The notes: generated by a model not told the origin, from the letters alone. A DNA stretch of 64,000 nt from HGM04593 sp045644465 (GCA_045644465.1 JAZRGV010000006.1:62001-126000); one strand, 5' to 3'. Counted from the stretch's first letter, positions 17,307-26,859 are shown. A program made the numbers and translations.

Positions 17307-18569
17307 ATGAAATTAAGAAGAGTTGTTGTAACAGGTCTTGGTGCCGTTTCGCCAATTGGTAACGATGTTCCTACTTTGTGGGAAAATGCGGTTAATGGTG
17401 TAAGTGGCGCAGGACCTATTACTCGTTTTGACTCATACCTTTTTAAGACACAATTCGCTTGTGAGGTGAAAGGTTGGGATCCAACCTTATGTATGGATCG
17501 TCGTGAGGTTCGTAAGGTTGACGTGCACACCCAATTTGGTGTTGCAGCGGCTGTTGAGGCTGTTAATGATAGTGGATTGCAATTCGAGCAAGAAGATTGC
17601 AATCGTATCGGAGTTATATATGGTGAAGGTGTTGGAGGTTTGATCGCACTTGAAGATGAAGTTTGTGAGTATGCTCTAAACAAAGAGAATGGTCCTCGCT
17701 TCTCTCCTTTCCTCATTCCTAAAATTATAACCGACATAACATCTGGTGTAATATCTATACGTTACGGTCTTAAAGGTCCAAATTATGCAACAACTTCAGC
17801 ATGTGCCTCTTCGACTAATGCTATTATAGAGTCGTATGATCAGATACGTCTGGGAAGGGCTGATGTAATTGTTGCCGGTGGTGCCGAAGCTGCTATATGT
17901 CAGCTTGGTGTCGGAGGTTTCAACTCTATGCATGCATTGTCGTTGCGTAATGACGATCCTAAAGGTGCATCACGACCTTTCAGTAAAAGTCGTGACGGTT
18001 TTGTGGTTGGTGAAGGTGCGGCTTGCCTCATTCTTGAAGAGTATGAGCATGCTATTGCCCGTGGTGCAAAGATATATGCCGAGATTGTGGGAACCGGTCT
18101 CACAGCCGATGCCTATCATATAACTTTACCACATCCCGACGGAGAAGGTGCATATCGTGTGATGAAAGCTGCTCTTGATGAAGCAGGTCTTTCGCCCGAA
18201 GATGTCGATTATATTAATGTTCATGGAACATCTACACCGGCTGGTGATATTGTAGAGGCTAAAGCAATTAAAAACCTCTTTGGCGAGCATGCCTATAAGT
18301 TGAATATAAGTTCAACAAAATCTATGACAGGCCATCTACTTGGCGCTGCAGGTGCTCTTGAGGCATTGTTGACTGTTCTTGCAATCAAAAATGATATTGT
18401 GCCGCCAACAATTAATCATGCTGATGGAGATGAAGATCCTAACATTGATTATGGAATGAACTTTACTTTCAATAAGGCGCAAAAAAGAACTGTTAACGTT
18501 GCTATCTCTAATACATTTGGTTTTGGTGGACACAACGCAAGCATAGCTTTTAAGAAATTTGAAGGTTAA
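17307..18569 (+). CDS. fabF: beta-ketoacyl-ACP synthase II
   Basis: A 420-residue condensing enzyme that elongates acyl-ACP with malonyl-ACP in type II fatty acid synthesis. The thiolase-fold catalytic triad is visible: Cys166 in TTSACASS, His in NVHGTSTPAGD (about 306) and His in KSMTGHLLGAAG (about 343). The C-terminal NTFGFGGHNAS motif is intact. It lies between acpP and rnc. Its stop overlaps the proposed TTG start of rnc by 11 nt, suggesting translational coupling. Confidence 0.98.
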   Translation: MKLRRVVVTGLGAVSPIGNDVPTLWENAVNGVSGAGPITRFDSYLFKTQFACEVKGWDPTLCMDRREVRKVDVHTQFGVAAAVEAVNDSGLQFEQEDCNRIGVIYGEGVGGLIALEDEVCEYALNKENGPRFSPFLIPKIITDITSGVISIRYGLKGPNYATTSACASSTNAIIESYDQIRLGRADVIVAGGAEAAICQLGVGGFNSMHALSLRNDDPKGASRPFSKSRDGFVVGEGAACLILEEYEHAIARGAKIYAEIVGTGLTADAYHITLPHPDGEGAYRVMKAALDEAGLSPEDVDYINVHGTSTPAGDIVEAKAIKNLFGEHAYKLNISSTKSMTGHLLGAAGALEALLTVLAIKNDIVPPTINHADGDEDPNIDYGMNFTFNKAQKRTVNVAISNTFGFGGHNASIAFKKFEG

Positions 18570-19296
18570 TAGAATTTTTAGAAAAGCAATAGACAAGATA
18601 AGACTTCTGTCCCACAAGGATAGGGAGTCTTATCTGTTGTTGTATTCAATATTGGGCTATGTGCCAAACGACATCTTGCTCTATCGTATGGCAATGACAC
18701 ATAGCTCCGCTTCTTCCTCGGGTAACAAAAAGCTTGGTTGCAATGAGCGTCTGGAATTTTTGGGTGACGCCGTGTTGAGTTCTGTTATTTCCGATTACTT
18801 ATATTCAAATTTTTCCAAGGAGCGTGAGGGCTTCCTGTCAAAATCGCGTAGCAATCTTGTTTGTCGTGAGACTTTGAATGAACTTGCCCTGGAGATAGGC
18901 ATTGACCGATTTCTCGAAGCTTGCGGTTTGCCGCATCAACATAATCATTATGTGTTTGGTAATGCCCTGGAGGCATTGATTGGTGCCATATATATAGATA
19001 AGGGTTATAAGCAGTGTCGTCGTTTTCTTCTTGATAGAGTCTTTTCCCGTCATCTTGATTTGGAATCGCTTGTAAGGGCCGACAAGAATCATAAAAGCCG
19101 TCTTATAGAATGGACACAAAAAAATCACAAGCCTATTGAGTTTAAGCTTGTGAGTGAGGAATTGCGTAAGGAGGGTGCTTTCTTTGTAAGCGAGGTCTAT
19201 ATCGATAATCTCCTTTATGGCGTCGGTGATGGTTTCTCAAAGCGTGAAAGTCAGCAGAAAGCGGCTCGTCAGGCCTTGTCAAAGCTGGGTTTATAA
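18559..19296 (+). CDS. rnc: ribonuclease III
   Basis: An endonuclease that cleaves double-stranded RNA in rRNA and mRNA processing. The catalytic domain (about 30-165) has the signature NERLEFLGDAVLSSVISD and the second acidic site in GNALEALIGAIYIDKGY. A double-stranded RNA-binding domain closes the protein (about 175-245, KRESQQKAARQALSKLGL). The start is TTG at 18559, inside the last codons of fabF; no ATG lies near the usual family start KAIDKIRLLSHKDRES. The acpP-fabF-rnc order is common in bacteria. Confidence 0.95.
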   Translation: MKVNRIFRKAIDKIRLLSHKDRESYLLLYSILGYVPNDILLYRMAMTHSSASSSGNKKLGCNERLEFLGDAVLSSVISDYLYSNFSKEREGFLSKSRSNLVCRETLNELALEIGIDRFLEACGLPHQHNHYVFGNALEALIGAIYIDKGYKQCRRFLLDRVFSRHLDLESLVRADKNHKSRLIEWTQKNHKPIEFKLVSEELRKEGAFFVSEVYIDNLLYGVGDGFSKRESQQKAARQALSKLGL

Positions 19297-19297
19297 T

Positions 19298-19666
19298 TTA
19301 TCTTCTACTCTTTATTGTTACTGCAGCCTTTAATCTGTCGCCACCCATTGGTGGTGTCTCCTTGCATAATGTTATTTCAATCTGTTCTATCTGTGTAAAT
19401 GCGGAGTATAAGCTACAGCTTATTCTTTTACATACATGCTCTAACAAGTTCGATGGCTCTTTCATCTCTGTACAGATAATATCATAGATGTCGGCGTAGC
19501 TCACAGTTTGGACTATAGAATCATTGTCGGCGCAACTGCAGTCGTTCATTGTAAGCTTTATATCTATGATGAACCAGGCACCCACCTCTCTCTCTTGAGG
19601 CATTACGCCATGATGGGCATAGATGTGGATGTTGTTTAATTTTATGTTATATTCAGAGATATGCAT
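19298..19666 (-). CDS. folB: dihydroneopterin aldolase
   Basis: A 122-residue enzyme of folate synthesis that cleaves 7,8-dihydroneopterin to 6-hydroxymethyl-dihydropterin and glycolaldehyde. Family motifs include NIHIYAHHGVMPQEREVGAW at the N-terminus, TVSYADIYDII, LLEHVCKRI and the Lys/Glu-containing TLCKETPPMGG near the C-terminus. It has standard length. It is convergent with rnc (1 nt between the genes) and lies 82 nt downstream of nrdJ on the same strand. Confidence 0.95.
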   Translation of the reverse strand: MHISEYNIKLNNIHIYAHHGVMPQEREVGAWFIIDIKLTMNDCSCADNDSIVQTVSYADIYDIICTEMKEPSNLLEHVCKRISCSLYSAFTQIEQIEITLCKETPPMGGDRLKAAVTIKSRR

Positions 19667-19748
19667 ATCGCTTTTTTTTGAAATCCGATGAAGCAGCTTT
19701 TGGCCACTCCATCGGAGAAATTATTATAAAGTTACGAAGGTGCTCTTT

Positions 19749-22280
19749 TTATCCGCACTTTGAATAACCGCAACTTGGACAGTGGAGGCAACCCTCCTCA
19801 AAAATCAGCTGTTGCTTGCAGTTGGGGCACTTCTCTGCGCTGGATGTGCCGTCTTTCATGTAGCGTTTCAATGCGCGTTCAACACCGTTCTTCCATGTGT
19901 TGATGTTGTCTTCGTCAAGTTCAAGCGAAGATATGAGCTTGATTACCTGTGCAATAGGCATCTTGTATCTCAATACTCCGGAAATCAGTTTGGCATAGTT
20001 CCAGAACTCGGGATTGAATCGTTCCGACAGACCTTCTATTGTTGTTTTGTAACCAATCTTGTTCTCGAATTGGAAGTCATAGCGTTTTGTGCCGTCTTCG
20101 TTGGTATGTTTTATAATTATACCATGTGTTACATTCTTAGGCAAAGGTATGCCGTCTTCGTCGTCCTGCTGACCGGTAAATATCTCATATGGCTCGCCAT
20201 TCAATAGTCCAATGAATGCCACCCACTTCTCTTTGTTGTTCTGGAAACGCACAACATCAGCTTCCAATATTGTTGGTCTCACCTCTGTTATGGTGGGTTT
20301 CATTGCTTCGCTCTCTTTCTTCTCTGCTTTGCTTTCTGTCGATACCAGTACTCCGGCGCGTGAGCCGTCACGATAGACTGTACATCCCTTGCATCCACAC
20401 TTCCATGCTGTTACATACAGGTCGTTCACAAGTTTCTCATCAACATTGTTCGGTAGGTTGATGGTTACGCTTATAGAGTGGTCAACCCACTTCTGTATGC
20501 GGCCCTGCATCTCAACCTTGGCAACCCAGTCAATGTCATTTGATGTAGCTTTTGCGTATGGTGAACGTGAAACGATGTTATCTATTTCCACTTGTGAGTA
20601 TCGTTTGGTGGTGTCTATTCCACTCTTTTTCATCCACTCTACAAACTTATGATGATAAACGATGTATTCTTCAAAAGTGTCGCCGTTCTCGTCTGTGAAA
20701 TCCACGTGTACTTCTGGATCATTTGGATTTACCTTTCTACGTCTTTTATACACAGGCATAAATACAGGCTCGATACCCGATGTTGTCTGTGTCATGATGC
20801 TTACAGTACCCGTAGGAGCTATGGTGAGGCAGGCAATATTGCGTCGGCCATGCGCTTTCATTTCCTCGTATAGAGCAGGGTCCGCTTCGCGTAGTCTGTT
20901 TATGAACGGGTTCTTCTCTTCTCGTTTAATATCGAATATCTCAAAAGCGCCACGTTCTTTGGCCAGCTGCACCGATGAAGAGTATGCTGTCAGGGCCAAG
21001 GTTTTGTGTACCTCTTCGGAGAATTTGGTAGCCTCTTCGCTGCCGTATCGCAATCCCATTGCAGCAAGCATATCGCCCTCTGCTGTAATGCCTACGCCTG
21101 TTCTACGTCCTTTGCTACTCTTGTCGTATATCTTTTCCCAAAGTCTCTTCTCGGCTCCCTTCACCTCTTCGCTTTCAGGATCGCTGTCAATTTTGTTCTG
21201 TATAGCCTCTATCTTTTCCAGCTCAAGGTCAATTATGTCGTCCATGATGCGCTGTGTCTTTCTGGCGTGCTCCTTAAACAACTCGAAATCAAAATAAGCC
21301 TCAGGTGTAAATGGATTTACAACATATGAGAATAGGTTTATCGCTATCAGTCGGCACGAATCGTATGGACAGAGCGGAATTTCGCCACATGGATTGGTGG
21401 AAACTGTTTCAAAGCCAAGGTCGGCATAGCAGTCGGGGATTGATTCGCGTTGTATGGTGTCCCAGAATAAAACACCCGGTTCTGCCGATTTCCATGCGTT
21501 GTGGATAATCTTGTTCCATAACTCGTTCGCATTTATCTCTTTTGCGTATATTGGGTTTTCGGCCTTAATGGGGTATTGCTGTATGTATGGTCTGTTTTCG
21601 GTAACAGCTCTCATGAACTCATCATCAATCTTTACCGAAACATTCGCGCCTGTAACTTTACCCTCTGTCATCTTTGCATCAATGAAAGCCTCAGCATCGG
21701 GGTGTTTTATTGATACACTCAACATTAGTGCGCCTCTGCGTCCGTCCTGAGCAACCTCGCGTGTGGAATTTGAATAACGCTCCATGAATGGCACCAAGCC
21801 GGTAGAGGTGAGTGCTGAATTTTTTACAGGAGAGCCTTTAGGGCGAATATGTGAAAGGTCGTGTCCTACTCCGCCTCGACGTTTCATCAATTGCACCTGC
21901 TCTTCATCGATGCGTATGATACCTCCGTATGAATCGGCTTTGCCGTCCATGCCTATAACAAAGCAGTTCGAAAGTGATGCAATCTGGAAGTCATTTCCAA
22001 TTCCTGTCATTGGACTGCCCGATGGAATAATATACTTGAAACGAGCCAAAAGGTCATAAACCTCCTGTGCCGACATTGGGTTACTGTACTTTGCCTCTAC
22101 TCTTGCAATTTCATTGGCAATTCGCCAATGCATATCTTCTGGCGATTTTTCGTAGATGGCACCGAAAGAGTCTTTCATGGCATACTTGTTGACCCAAACT
22201 CTTGCTGCAAGTTCGTCGCCATTGAAGTACTCAACCGACGCTTTGAATGCGTCATCGTAAGTGTAAGTTTTCTTTTCCAC
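19749..22280 (-). CDS. nrdJ: adenosylcobalamin-dependent (class II) ribonucleoside-diphosphate reductase
   Basis: An 843-residue reductase that makes deoxyribonucleotides with adenosylcobalamin as radical generator, so it works with or without oxygen. Catalytic-barrel motifs include SLSNCFVIGM, the active-site loop TNPCGEIPLCPYDSCRLI and APTGTVSIMTQTTSGIEP. The reducing Cys pair region is WKCGCKGCTVYRDGSR. The C-terminal zinc-ribbon has CPNCKQQ and HCPSCGYSKCG. I see no cobalamin riboswitch in the short leader; a good promoter is at 22328-22359. Confidence 0.95.
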   Translation of the reverse strand: MEKKTYTYDDAFKASVEYFNGDELAARVWVNKYAMKDSFGAIYEKSPEDMHWRIANEIARVEAKYSNPMSAQEVYDLLARFKYIIPSGSPMTGIGNDFQIASLSNCFVIGMDGKADSYGGIIRIDEEQVQLMKRRGGVGHDLSHIRPKGSPVKNSALTSTGLVPFMERYSNSTREVAQDGRRGALMLSVSIKHPDAEAFIDAKMTEGKVTGANVSVKIDDEFMRAVTENRPYIQQYPIKAENPIYAKEINANELWNKIIHNAWKSAEPGVLFWDTIQRESIPDCYADLGFETVSTNPCGEIPLCPYDSCRLIAINLFSYVVNPFTPEAYFDFELFKEHARKTQRIMDDIIDLELEKIEAIQNKIDSDPESEEVKGAEKRLWEKIYDKSSKGRRTGVGITAEGDMLAAMGLRYGSEEATKFSEEVHKTLALTAYSSSVQLAKERGAFEIFDIKREEKNPFINRLREADPALYEEMKAHGRRNIACLTIAPTGTVSIMTQTTSGIEPVFMPVYKRRRKVNPNDPEVHVDFTDENGDTFEEYIVYHHKFVEWMKKSGIDTTKRYSQVEIDNIVSRSPYAKATSNDIDWVAKVEMQGRIQKWVDHSISVTINLPNNVDEKLVNDLYVTAWKCGCKGCTVYRDGSRAGVLVSTESKAEKKESEAMKPTITEVRPTILEADVVRFQNNKEKWVAFIGLLNGEPYEIFTGQQDDEDGIPLPKNVTHGIIIKHTNEDGTKRYDFQFENKIGYKTTIEGLSERFNPEFWNYAKLISGVLRYKMPIAQVIKLISSLELDEDNINTWKNGVERALKRYMKDGTSSAEKCPNCKQQLIFEEGCLHCPSCGYSKCG

Positions 22281-22327
22281 GTTTATATATTTTTTGTCTT
22301 TTTGTACTTTCAGATAAACAGCGACTA

Positions 22328-22359
22328 CAAAAATAAAAATCTATTTTAAATTTATCAAA
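22328..22359 (-). promoter_or_regulatory. predicted promoter of nrdJ
   Basis: On the minus strand TTTG (22359-22356), a 20-nt spacer, then TATTTTTG (22335-22328) match the Bacteroides promoter consensus. The predicted leader is about 40 nt, too short for a cobalamin riboswitch. Confidence 0.6.
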
Positions 22360-22533
22360 TAAAAATTCTGTTTGTTGCGATTTTAACATAAAGTTTTCCA
22401 AAAATATTTTTAACGCATTGAAAATCAATTATGTTTATTTTTGAAATGAACAAAAAGTTTTCCAAAAAAATAATTGCTTTTTATTTTTTTTACAGTATGA
22501 ATTCTCTTTTTGGTGTTTATGAAATTGTCCAAA

Positions 22534-22574
22534 ATAACGTCGGGGCAATGTAAAACACATTGCCCCGACGTTAT
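22534..22574 (-). terminator. hairpin terminator of dnaA
   Basis: A perfect 18-bp GC-rich stem (22534-22551 with 22557-22574) and 5-nt loop, 14 nt past the dnaA stop; on the minus strand TTTTGGAC follows. Confidence 0.8.
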
Positions 22575-22588
22575 ATCGCAATTCTTTT

Positions 22589-23974
22589 TTATGCGCTTTG
22601 GAGTGACAAGTCTATTTCGTTCAGCTCTGTACGGAATTGCTTGTCGGTGTCTGCAAGGTTTGTGATTGTTTTGCAAGCATGAAGCACTGTCGCATGATCT
22701 CTGTTGCCAACGTATTGACCAATCTTTGAAGTTGACATATCAAGATATTTCTTTGCCAAGTACATTGAAATCTGGCGAACAAGTACCACTTCGCGTTTGC
22801 GTGAACGTGTGTTAATTGCAGAAACTTCAATACCGTAGTAGTCGGAAACCTTCTTGATGATATCGTCAATGGTGATGCTCTTCTTTTCGTAGTCCGAAAA
22901 GTCTCCTACAATTTTCTTTGCAAGGCTGATATCTATGTCTGCATTGTTTATTGTAGAGTGAGCCATAATTGACACTACAATTCCTTCAAGGTCTCTAATG
23001 CTTGCGTTGACGTGCTCGGCAATATATGAGATAACCTCTTCAGGGAATTTGAGTCCATCCTTATATATTTTGTTACGTAGGATATTCTTGCGCAATTCAA
23101 AGTCGGGTTTCTCTATTTCTGCAGTCATTCCCCACTTGAAACGTGTAATCAGTCTCTCCTCCATGCCTTGCAACTGTGCAGGTGAGCGGTCCGATGTCAT
23201 AATGAGCTGCTTGCCATTAAGGTGCAAGTGGTTGAATATGTGGAAGAATGCGTTCTGTGTCTTTTGCAAACCGGCAAATTCCTGGATATCGTCAATGATG
23301 AGAACGTCGATGCTTTGATAGAATCTCATGAAGTCATTGAAATTCTTTTGCAGGATAGAATCGGTGTATTGTACCTGGAAAAGATGCGCCGATACATAAA
23401 GTACACGCAATTCGGGATGTTGCTCCTTTATCTTTACACCAATGGCATTTACAAGGTGTGTTTTTCCAACACCAGATGCTCCGTGTATAAAGAGGGGATT
23501 GAATACTCTGCCCGGTCTGTCAGCAACACTTACTGCAACAGAACGTGATAAACGGTTGCTGATACCCTCGATGTAGTTCTCGAAGGTGTAGCGGTTGATA
23601 AGCATTGAATCGAGCTCCTGGACAGCTTCTTGCATTGCTGTGGGGGCATTGTTTCTGCTGTTACATGTACCTTGCTTGTTCGTGTTGCCACTACTTACTT
23701 CCATACTGAGGTCATTCTCCTTGTCTGTGAGAATGCTGTATATCAACTGTGTGCAGTGGCCCATCACTTTATGTACGGTTCTGCACAGCAAGTCCCAGTA
23801 GTTTGCTTCGATGAACTCACACACAAAGTTGCTCTTTACCTGAATGGTAAGAGTCTCGTTTTCGAACTTGAGTGGCTTTATGTCTGCGAACCAAGTATCG
23901 AAATGCTCCTTGGAGATATTGTCGCGAAAAATCTCCAAGCACTTATTCCACTTTGTTGTTAATTCAGAGTTCAT
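22589..23974 (-). CDS. dnaA: chromosomal replication initiator DnaA
   Basis: The initiator ATPase that binds DnaA boxes and opens the origin. About 461 aa from ATG 23974. Domain I (about 1-85) contains WNKCLEIFRDNISKEHFDTWF. A low-complexity linker follows. The AAA+ domain (about 125-340) has Walker A GASGVGKTHLV and Walker B LIIDDIQEF. Domain IV has the DnaA signature VGNRDHATVLHACKTI. I chose ATG 23974 because the family starts at MNSELTTKW; an upstream TTG at 24013 would add 13 atypical residues. It is monocistronic, flanked by nrdJ and dnaX. Confidence 0.97.
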   Translation of the reverse strand: MNSELTTKWNKCLEIFRDNISKEHFDTWFADIKPLKFENETLTIQVKSNFVCEFIEANYWDLLCRTVHKVMGHCTQLIYSILTDKENDLSMEVSSGNTNKQGTCNSRNNAPTAMQEAVQELDSMLINRYTFENYIEGISNRLSRSVAVSVADRPGRVFNPLFIHGASGVGKTHLVNAIGVKIKEQHPELRVLYVSAHLFQVQYTDSILQKNFNDFMRFYQSIDVLIIDDIQEFAGLQKTQNAFFHIFNHLHLNGKQLIMTSDRSPAQLQGMEERLITRFKWGMTAEIEKPDFELRKNILRNKIYKDGLKFPEEVISYIAEHVNASIRDLEGIVVSIMAHSTINNADIDISLAKKIVGDFSDYEKKSITIDDIIKKVSDYYGIEVSAINTRSRKREVVLVRQISMYLAKKYLDMSTSKIGQYVGNRDHATVLHACKTITNLADTDKQFRTELNEIDLSLQSA

Positions 23975-24500
23975 CAATGTTTTGTTTTGCTTATCTTTAT
24001 TTTGAAAAGGCAAATTAAAAGAGGCACATAAATCAAGGCCTCTTTATTGTACTTTTCTACTGCAAATATCTGCAAATAAAAAAGAACTTGCAAATCGAAA
24101 AAGTTTTCTGTTTTTCTTGATAAAATAAAGTGCTGTTTATCAGTGGTTTATATTTTGGGCTTTTGCCAAGGTTGTTATTTTGTGTGAAATTTTTTATACG
24201 TTGAAAATCAATAATATACAAACTTTTTTGCACTCTTTTGGGGGTTTGTGGATGATCCTTTTTTGCGGCTTATTCTTGTTTACCGCTCTTTCTGGATATA
24301 GTTTTGGCTTTTACACTCTCTTTTGTTTCTTTATTTAGAATAAATCTATATAGGTGCAAAAATTTTTTTATTTAAAAATAATTTTGAGAAGAAAATATAG
24401 TGGCAAAAACAGTTGTTTTTCTTTCGTGTGTTTATTAATATTATAGCGTTTCAACCGGTTGGAAGAAACGCTATAATTATGCTCTAAGTATTTTTTTCTA
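23975..24500. other. AT-rich region upstream of dnaA
   Basis: About 526 bp with long A/T runs between dnaX and dnaA. One near-match to a DnaA box (TGTGGATGA, 24247-24255, one mismatch to TGTGGATAA) and a TTGAAAATCAAT element (about 24204-24216) are present. There is no cluster of DnaA boxes, so I do not call an origin. The dnaX terminator lies at its right end. No coding potential is seen. Confidence 0.35.
24440..24477 (-). terminator. hairpin terminator of dnaX
   Basis: A 13-bp perfect stem (24440-24452 / 24465-24477) with a 12-nt loop containing AACCGGTT, 23 nt past the dnaX stop. An AT-rich flank follows. Confidence 0.65.
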
Positions 24501-26327
24501 TTATCTTGCAATCTCAAGGTTCAGTTTTTGTCGAAGCTTTTCGATTAAAGGATTCTTTTCTTTTAGCATCTCGTATTGCTTTCCTTTGTCGCTGGTGTGT
24601 CTTTCGACGATAACCTTGTTAACCTTGACAATCATTTTTAAACTTGTATTATCGAGGTCCTTTTGCATTCCTCTTATAATGCGTGACGATTCCTTCTCGA
24701 AAAGCTCGGCTGCCATCTGGTTATCTACAGAGATTGTGAATGATATATTGTCCTCATTCATTGTCGGTACAATTATCTTCATTCTGTCTGCAAGCGCCCT
24801 TTCATTCTCGGGAAGTTGCAAAGCAAACGAGGTCCATGCCTGGTTAAGCATGTCGTTCGTTATTACTTTCTTTATTTCTAAATTTTTAACAGTGTGACTA
24901 TTTGCTGTCTCTGTAGCTGCTGGTACAGAACCATTTTCTGTTGCGGGGCTACTTATACCTCTCGATCTACGGAACATCCCTCCGATACTGGTGGAATCGT
25001 TTCGCTTGGTTTGTAGTTCGCTTGGTCTGCCCTGTATTACATTGGTTGCGGCAGGAGCAACGTTGGTTGTTGTGGGCTGTGGGGTAGTCTGTTGTGATGT
25101 CTCTTTGGGTTGTTGTGTTGCCGCAACTGCTGGTGTGTTGGTATTCTGCTGTGTGGCAACCTCTTTTTTTTCTATATTATGGAATATTGGTTTTAATGTT
25201 TTCGGGCGTCGCCCACTGCCATCATCGCTGTCGCTGTCACCGCACTGCACAAGTTCAATCAGCGTAAGCTCAATTAGCAGGCGTTTGTTGCGGCTGGTGC
25301 GATAATTCATACAACAGTTGCTACAAATTTTTATAGCCTTGAACAGTAGCTGCGGCTTGCATCTTTTGGCTTGCTCTATATATCTGTTGCGTAGCTCTGT
25401 GCTGCCTTCGAAAAGTGTGGCTGTGGCTTCATCGCTGATTACGAGAAGGTCTCTGAAGTGTGCAGCTGCACCTTCGATAAAAATATTTCCTTCAAAACCT
25501 TTATTCAGGATTTCATTGAATAGCAAAAGGCATTGTGAGACCTTCTTTTCGAGTATGAAATCGGTTAGTCTAAAGTAGTATTCGTAATCAAGAACATTAA
25601 GGCTTTCAATTACTTTGTTGTATGTAAGGTCACCTTGTGTGAAACTTGCCATCTGGTCGAACAGCGACAATGCGTCACGCATGCAGCCGTCTGATTTTTG
25701 TGCAATGATGCGCAGCGCTTCGTATTCTGTATTTATTCTCTCTTTGTTGGCAATGTTCTGAAGATGTGATATGATGTCGGCAACATCAATACGGCTGAAA
25801 TCATATATCTGACAACGTGACAAGATGGTTGGGATAATCTTGTGCTTTTCGGTTGTTGCTAATATAAATATAGCATGTGCAGGTGGCTCTTCCAGTGTTT
25901 TTAGGAATGCGTTGAATGCTGCTTGTGAGAGCATATGCACCTCGTCGATGATATATACCTTGTACTTTCCAATCTGGGGCGGTATGCGCACCTGTTCATT
26001 CAGTGAGCGGATGTCTTCGACCGAGTTATTGCTTGCCGCATCGAGTTCGTAAATGGAATATGAGCGTTGTTCGTTGAACGAACGGCACGATTCGCATTCG
26101 TTACATGGCTCGCCGTCGGCAGTGAGTGCCTGGCAGTTTATTGTCTTTGCGAAGATACGCGCGCAAGTAGTTTTACCTACTCCGCGTGGCCCGCAGAACA
26201 GGTAGGCGTGTGCCAACTTGCCTGTCTGAATGGCGTTCTTGAGCGTTGTGGTCAAGGATTTTTGTGACACTACCGACTCAAACGTGTCGGGACGGTATTT
26301 TCTTGCCGAAACTATGTAGTTCTCCAT
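24501..26327 (-). CDS. dnaX: DNA polymerase III gamma/tau subunit
   Basis: The clamp-loader ATPase of the replicative polymerase, 608 aa. The AAA+ domain (about 1-370) has Walker A GPRGVGKTT, a zinc module (CNECESC), Walker B/DExx YIIDEVHML and sensor motif LSRCQIYDF. A Gln/Thr/Pro/Ala-rich linker (about 385-450) leads to a C-terminal region (about 490-608). This is probably the tau-type domain seen in Bacteroidetes. I see no obvious frameshift signal for a shorter gamma form. It is monocistronic with its own terminator. Confidence 0.96.
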   Translation of the reverse strand: MENYIVSARKYRPDTFESVVSQKSLTTTLKNAIQTGKLAHAYLFCGPRGVGKTTCARIFAKTINCQALTADGEPCNECESCRSFNEQRSYSIYELDAASNNSVEDIRSLNEQVRIPPQIGKYKVYIIDEVHMLSQAAFNAFLKTLEEPPAHAIFILATTEKHKIIPTILSRCQIYDFSRIDVADIISHLQNIANKERINTEYEALRIIAQKSDGCMRDALSLFDQMASFTQGDLTYNKVIESLNVLDYEYYFRLTDFILEKKVSQCLLLFNEILNKGFEGNIFIEGAAAHFRDLLVISDEATATLFEGSTELRNRYIEQAKRCKPQLLFKAIKICSNCCMNYRTSRNKRLLIELTLIELVQCGDSDSDDGSGRRPKTLKPIFHNIEKKEVATQQNTNTPAVAATQQPKETSQQTTPQPTTTNVAPAATNVIQGRPSELQTKRNDSTSIGGMFRRSRGISSPATENGSVPAATETANSHTVKNLEIKKVITNDMLNQAWTSFALQLPENERALADRMKIIVPTMNEDNISFTISVDNQMAAELFEKESSRIIRGMQKDLDNTSLKMIVKVNKVIVERHTSDKGKQYEMLKEKNPLIEKLRQKLNLEIAR

Positions 26328-26358
26328 GATTTTTATAAAATACGAGATTGTTGTTACG

Positions 26359-26390
26359 CAAAGATACTAAGAAAACTGCGAGATTTGAAA
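26359..26390 (-). promoter_or_regulatory. possible promoter of dnaX
   Basis: The minus-strand -7 box TATCTTTG (26366-26359) fits the consensus. The -33 element is a weaker TTTC (26390-26387) at 20 nt spacing. The -7 box lies about 32 nt upstream of the dnaX ATG. Confidence 0.4.
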
Positions 26391-26549
26391 CAAGAGGCTT
26401 CTTTTTTTATTTTTTCCTGTTGCAGTTATGCAATATGAAAAGAAAACCTTTCCTTGTAACAATATTTATATGTTTTTTATATTGCCACACTCCGTTTTTC
26501 CGTATTTTTTTATACTTTTGTTTTTGAATTGTAAATATGTGTATGCTAT

Positions 26550-26852
26550 ATGTTTAATAGAATAAAGCCTGTTTTTAGTTGGATTATAAGGCATAAGTAT
26601 ATTTCAGTTTCTATAGTGTTTTTTCTTATTATTCTCGTATTTGACGACAATAATCTGATAAAGCATTATAAGAACAAATCAATTATCGCAGAGCTTGAGG
26701 ATGAGATTGCAGCGATGAAACGTGATTCGGCCGAGATTGTCAAGCGTCAGAATCAACTCGATTATAGAGGTGATGTAAAGATGATTGAGGATCTTGCCCG
26801 TGAAAAATATGGTATGCATAAGGCCAATGAAGAGGTATTTATAATAGAATGA
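26550..26852 (+). CDS. septum formation initiator family protein (FtsB/DivIC-like)
   Basis: A 100-residue bitopic cell-division protein. One membrane helix (about 16-33, YISVSIVFFLIILVF) is followed by a coiled coil (about 40-70, IIAELEDEIAAMKRDSAEIVKRQNQLD). The C-terminal DivIC-like motif MIEDLAREKYGMHKANEEVFII is typical. Such proteins join FtsL and FtsQ in the divisome. It is 7 bp upstream of a small membrane protein gene, a likely two-gene operon. A -7 box TACTTTTG lies at 26513-26520. Confidence 0.9.
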   Translation: MFNRIKPVFSWIIRHKYISVSIVFFLIILVFDDNNLIKHYKNKSIIAELEDEIAAMKRDSAEIVKRQNQLDYRGDVKMIEDLAREKYGMHKANEEVFIIE

Positions 26853-26859
26853 TTATATT

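Larger units (their letters stand above)
22281..22588. other. 308-bp spacer between nrdJ and dnaA
   Basis: Holds the nrdJ promoter, the dnaA terminator hairpin, and two copies of AAAGTTTTCCAAAAA (starting near 22391 and 22451). It also holds the motif ATTGAAAATCAAT near 22418, which recurs on the other side of dnaA. Nothing in it looks coding. Confidence 0.4.

Noticed and set aside
19684..19716. Hairpin terminator of nrdJ
   Set aside because: Only a 7-bp stem with a 19-nt loop, and the minus strand continues into A-rich rather than U-rich sequence.
22281..22424. Cobalamin riboswitch before the B12-dependent reductase
   Set aside because: The leader from the predicted promoter is only about 40 nt and no B12-box-like GCCACTG sequence is visible.
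24247..24255. DnaA box marking oriC
   Set aside because: A single site with one mismatch, no cluster and no unwinding-element pattern beyond general AT-richness.
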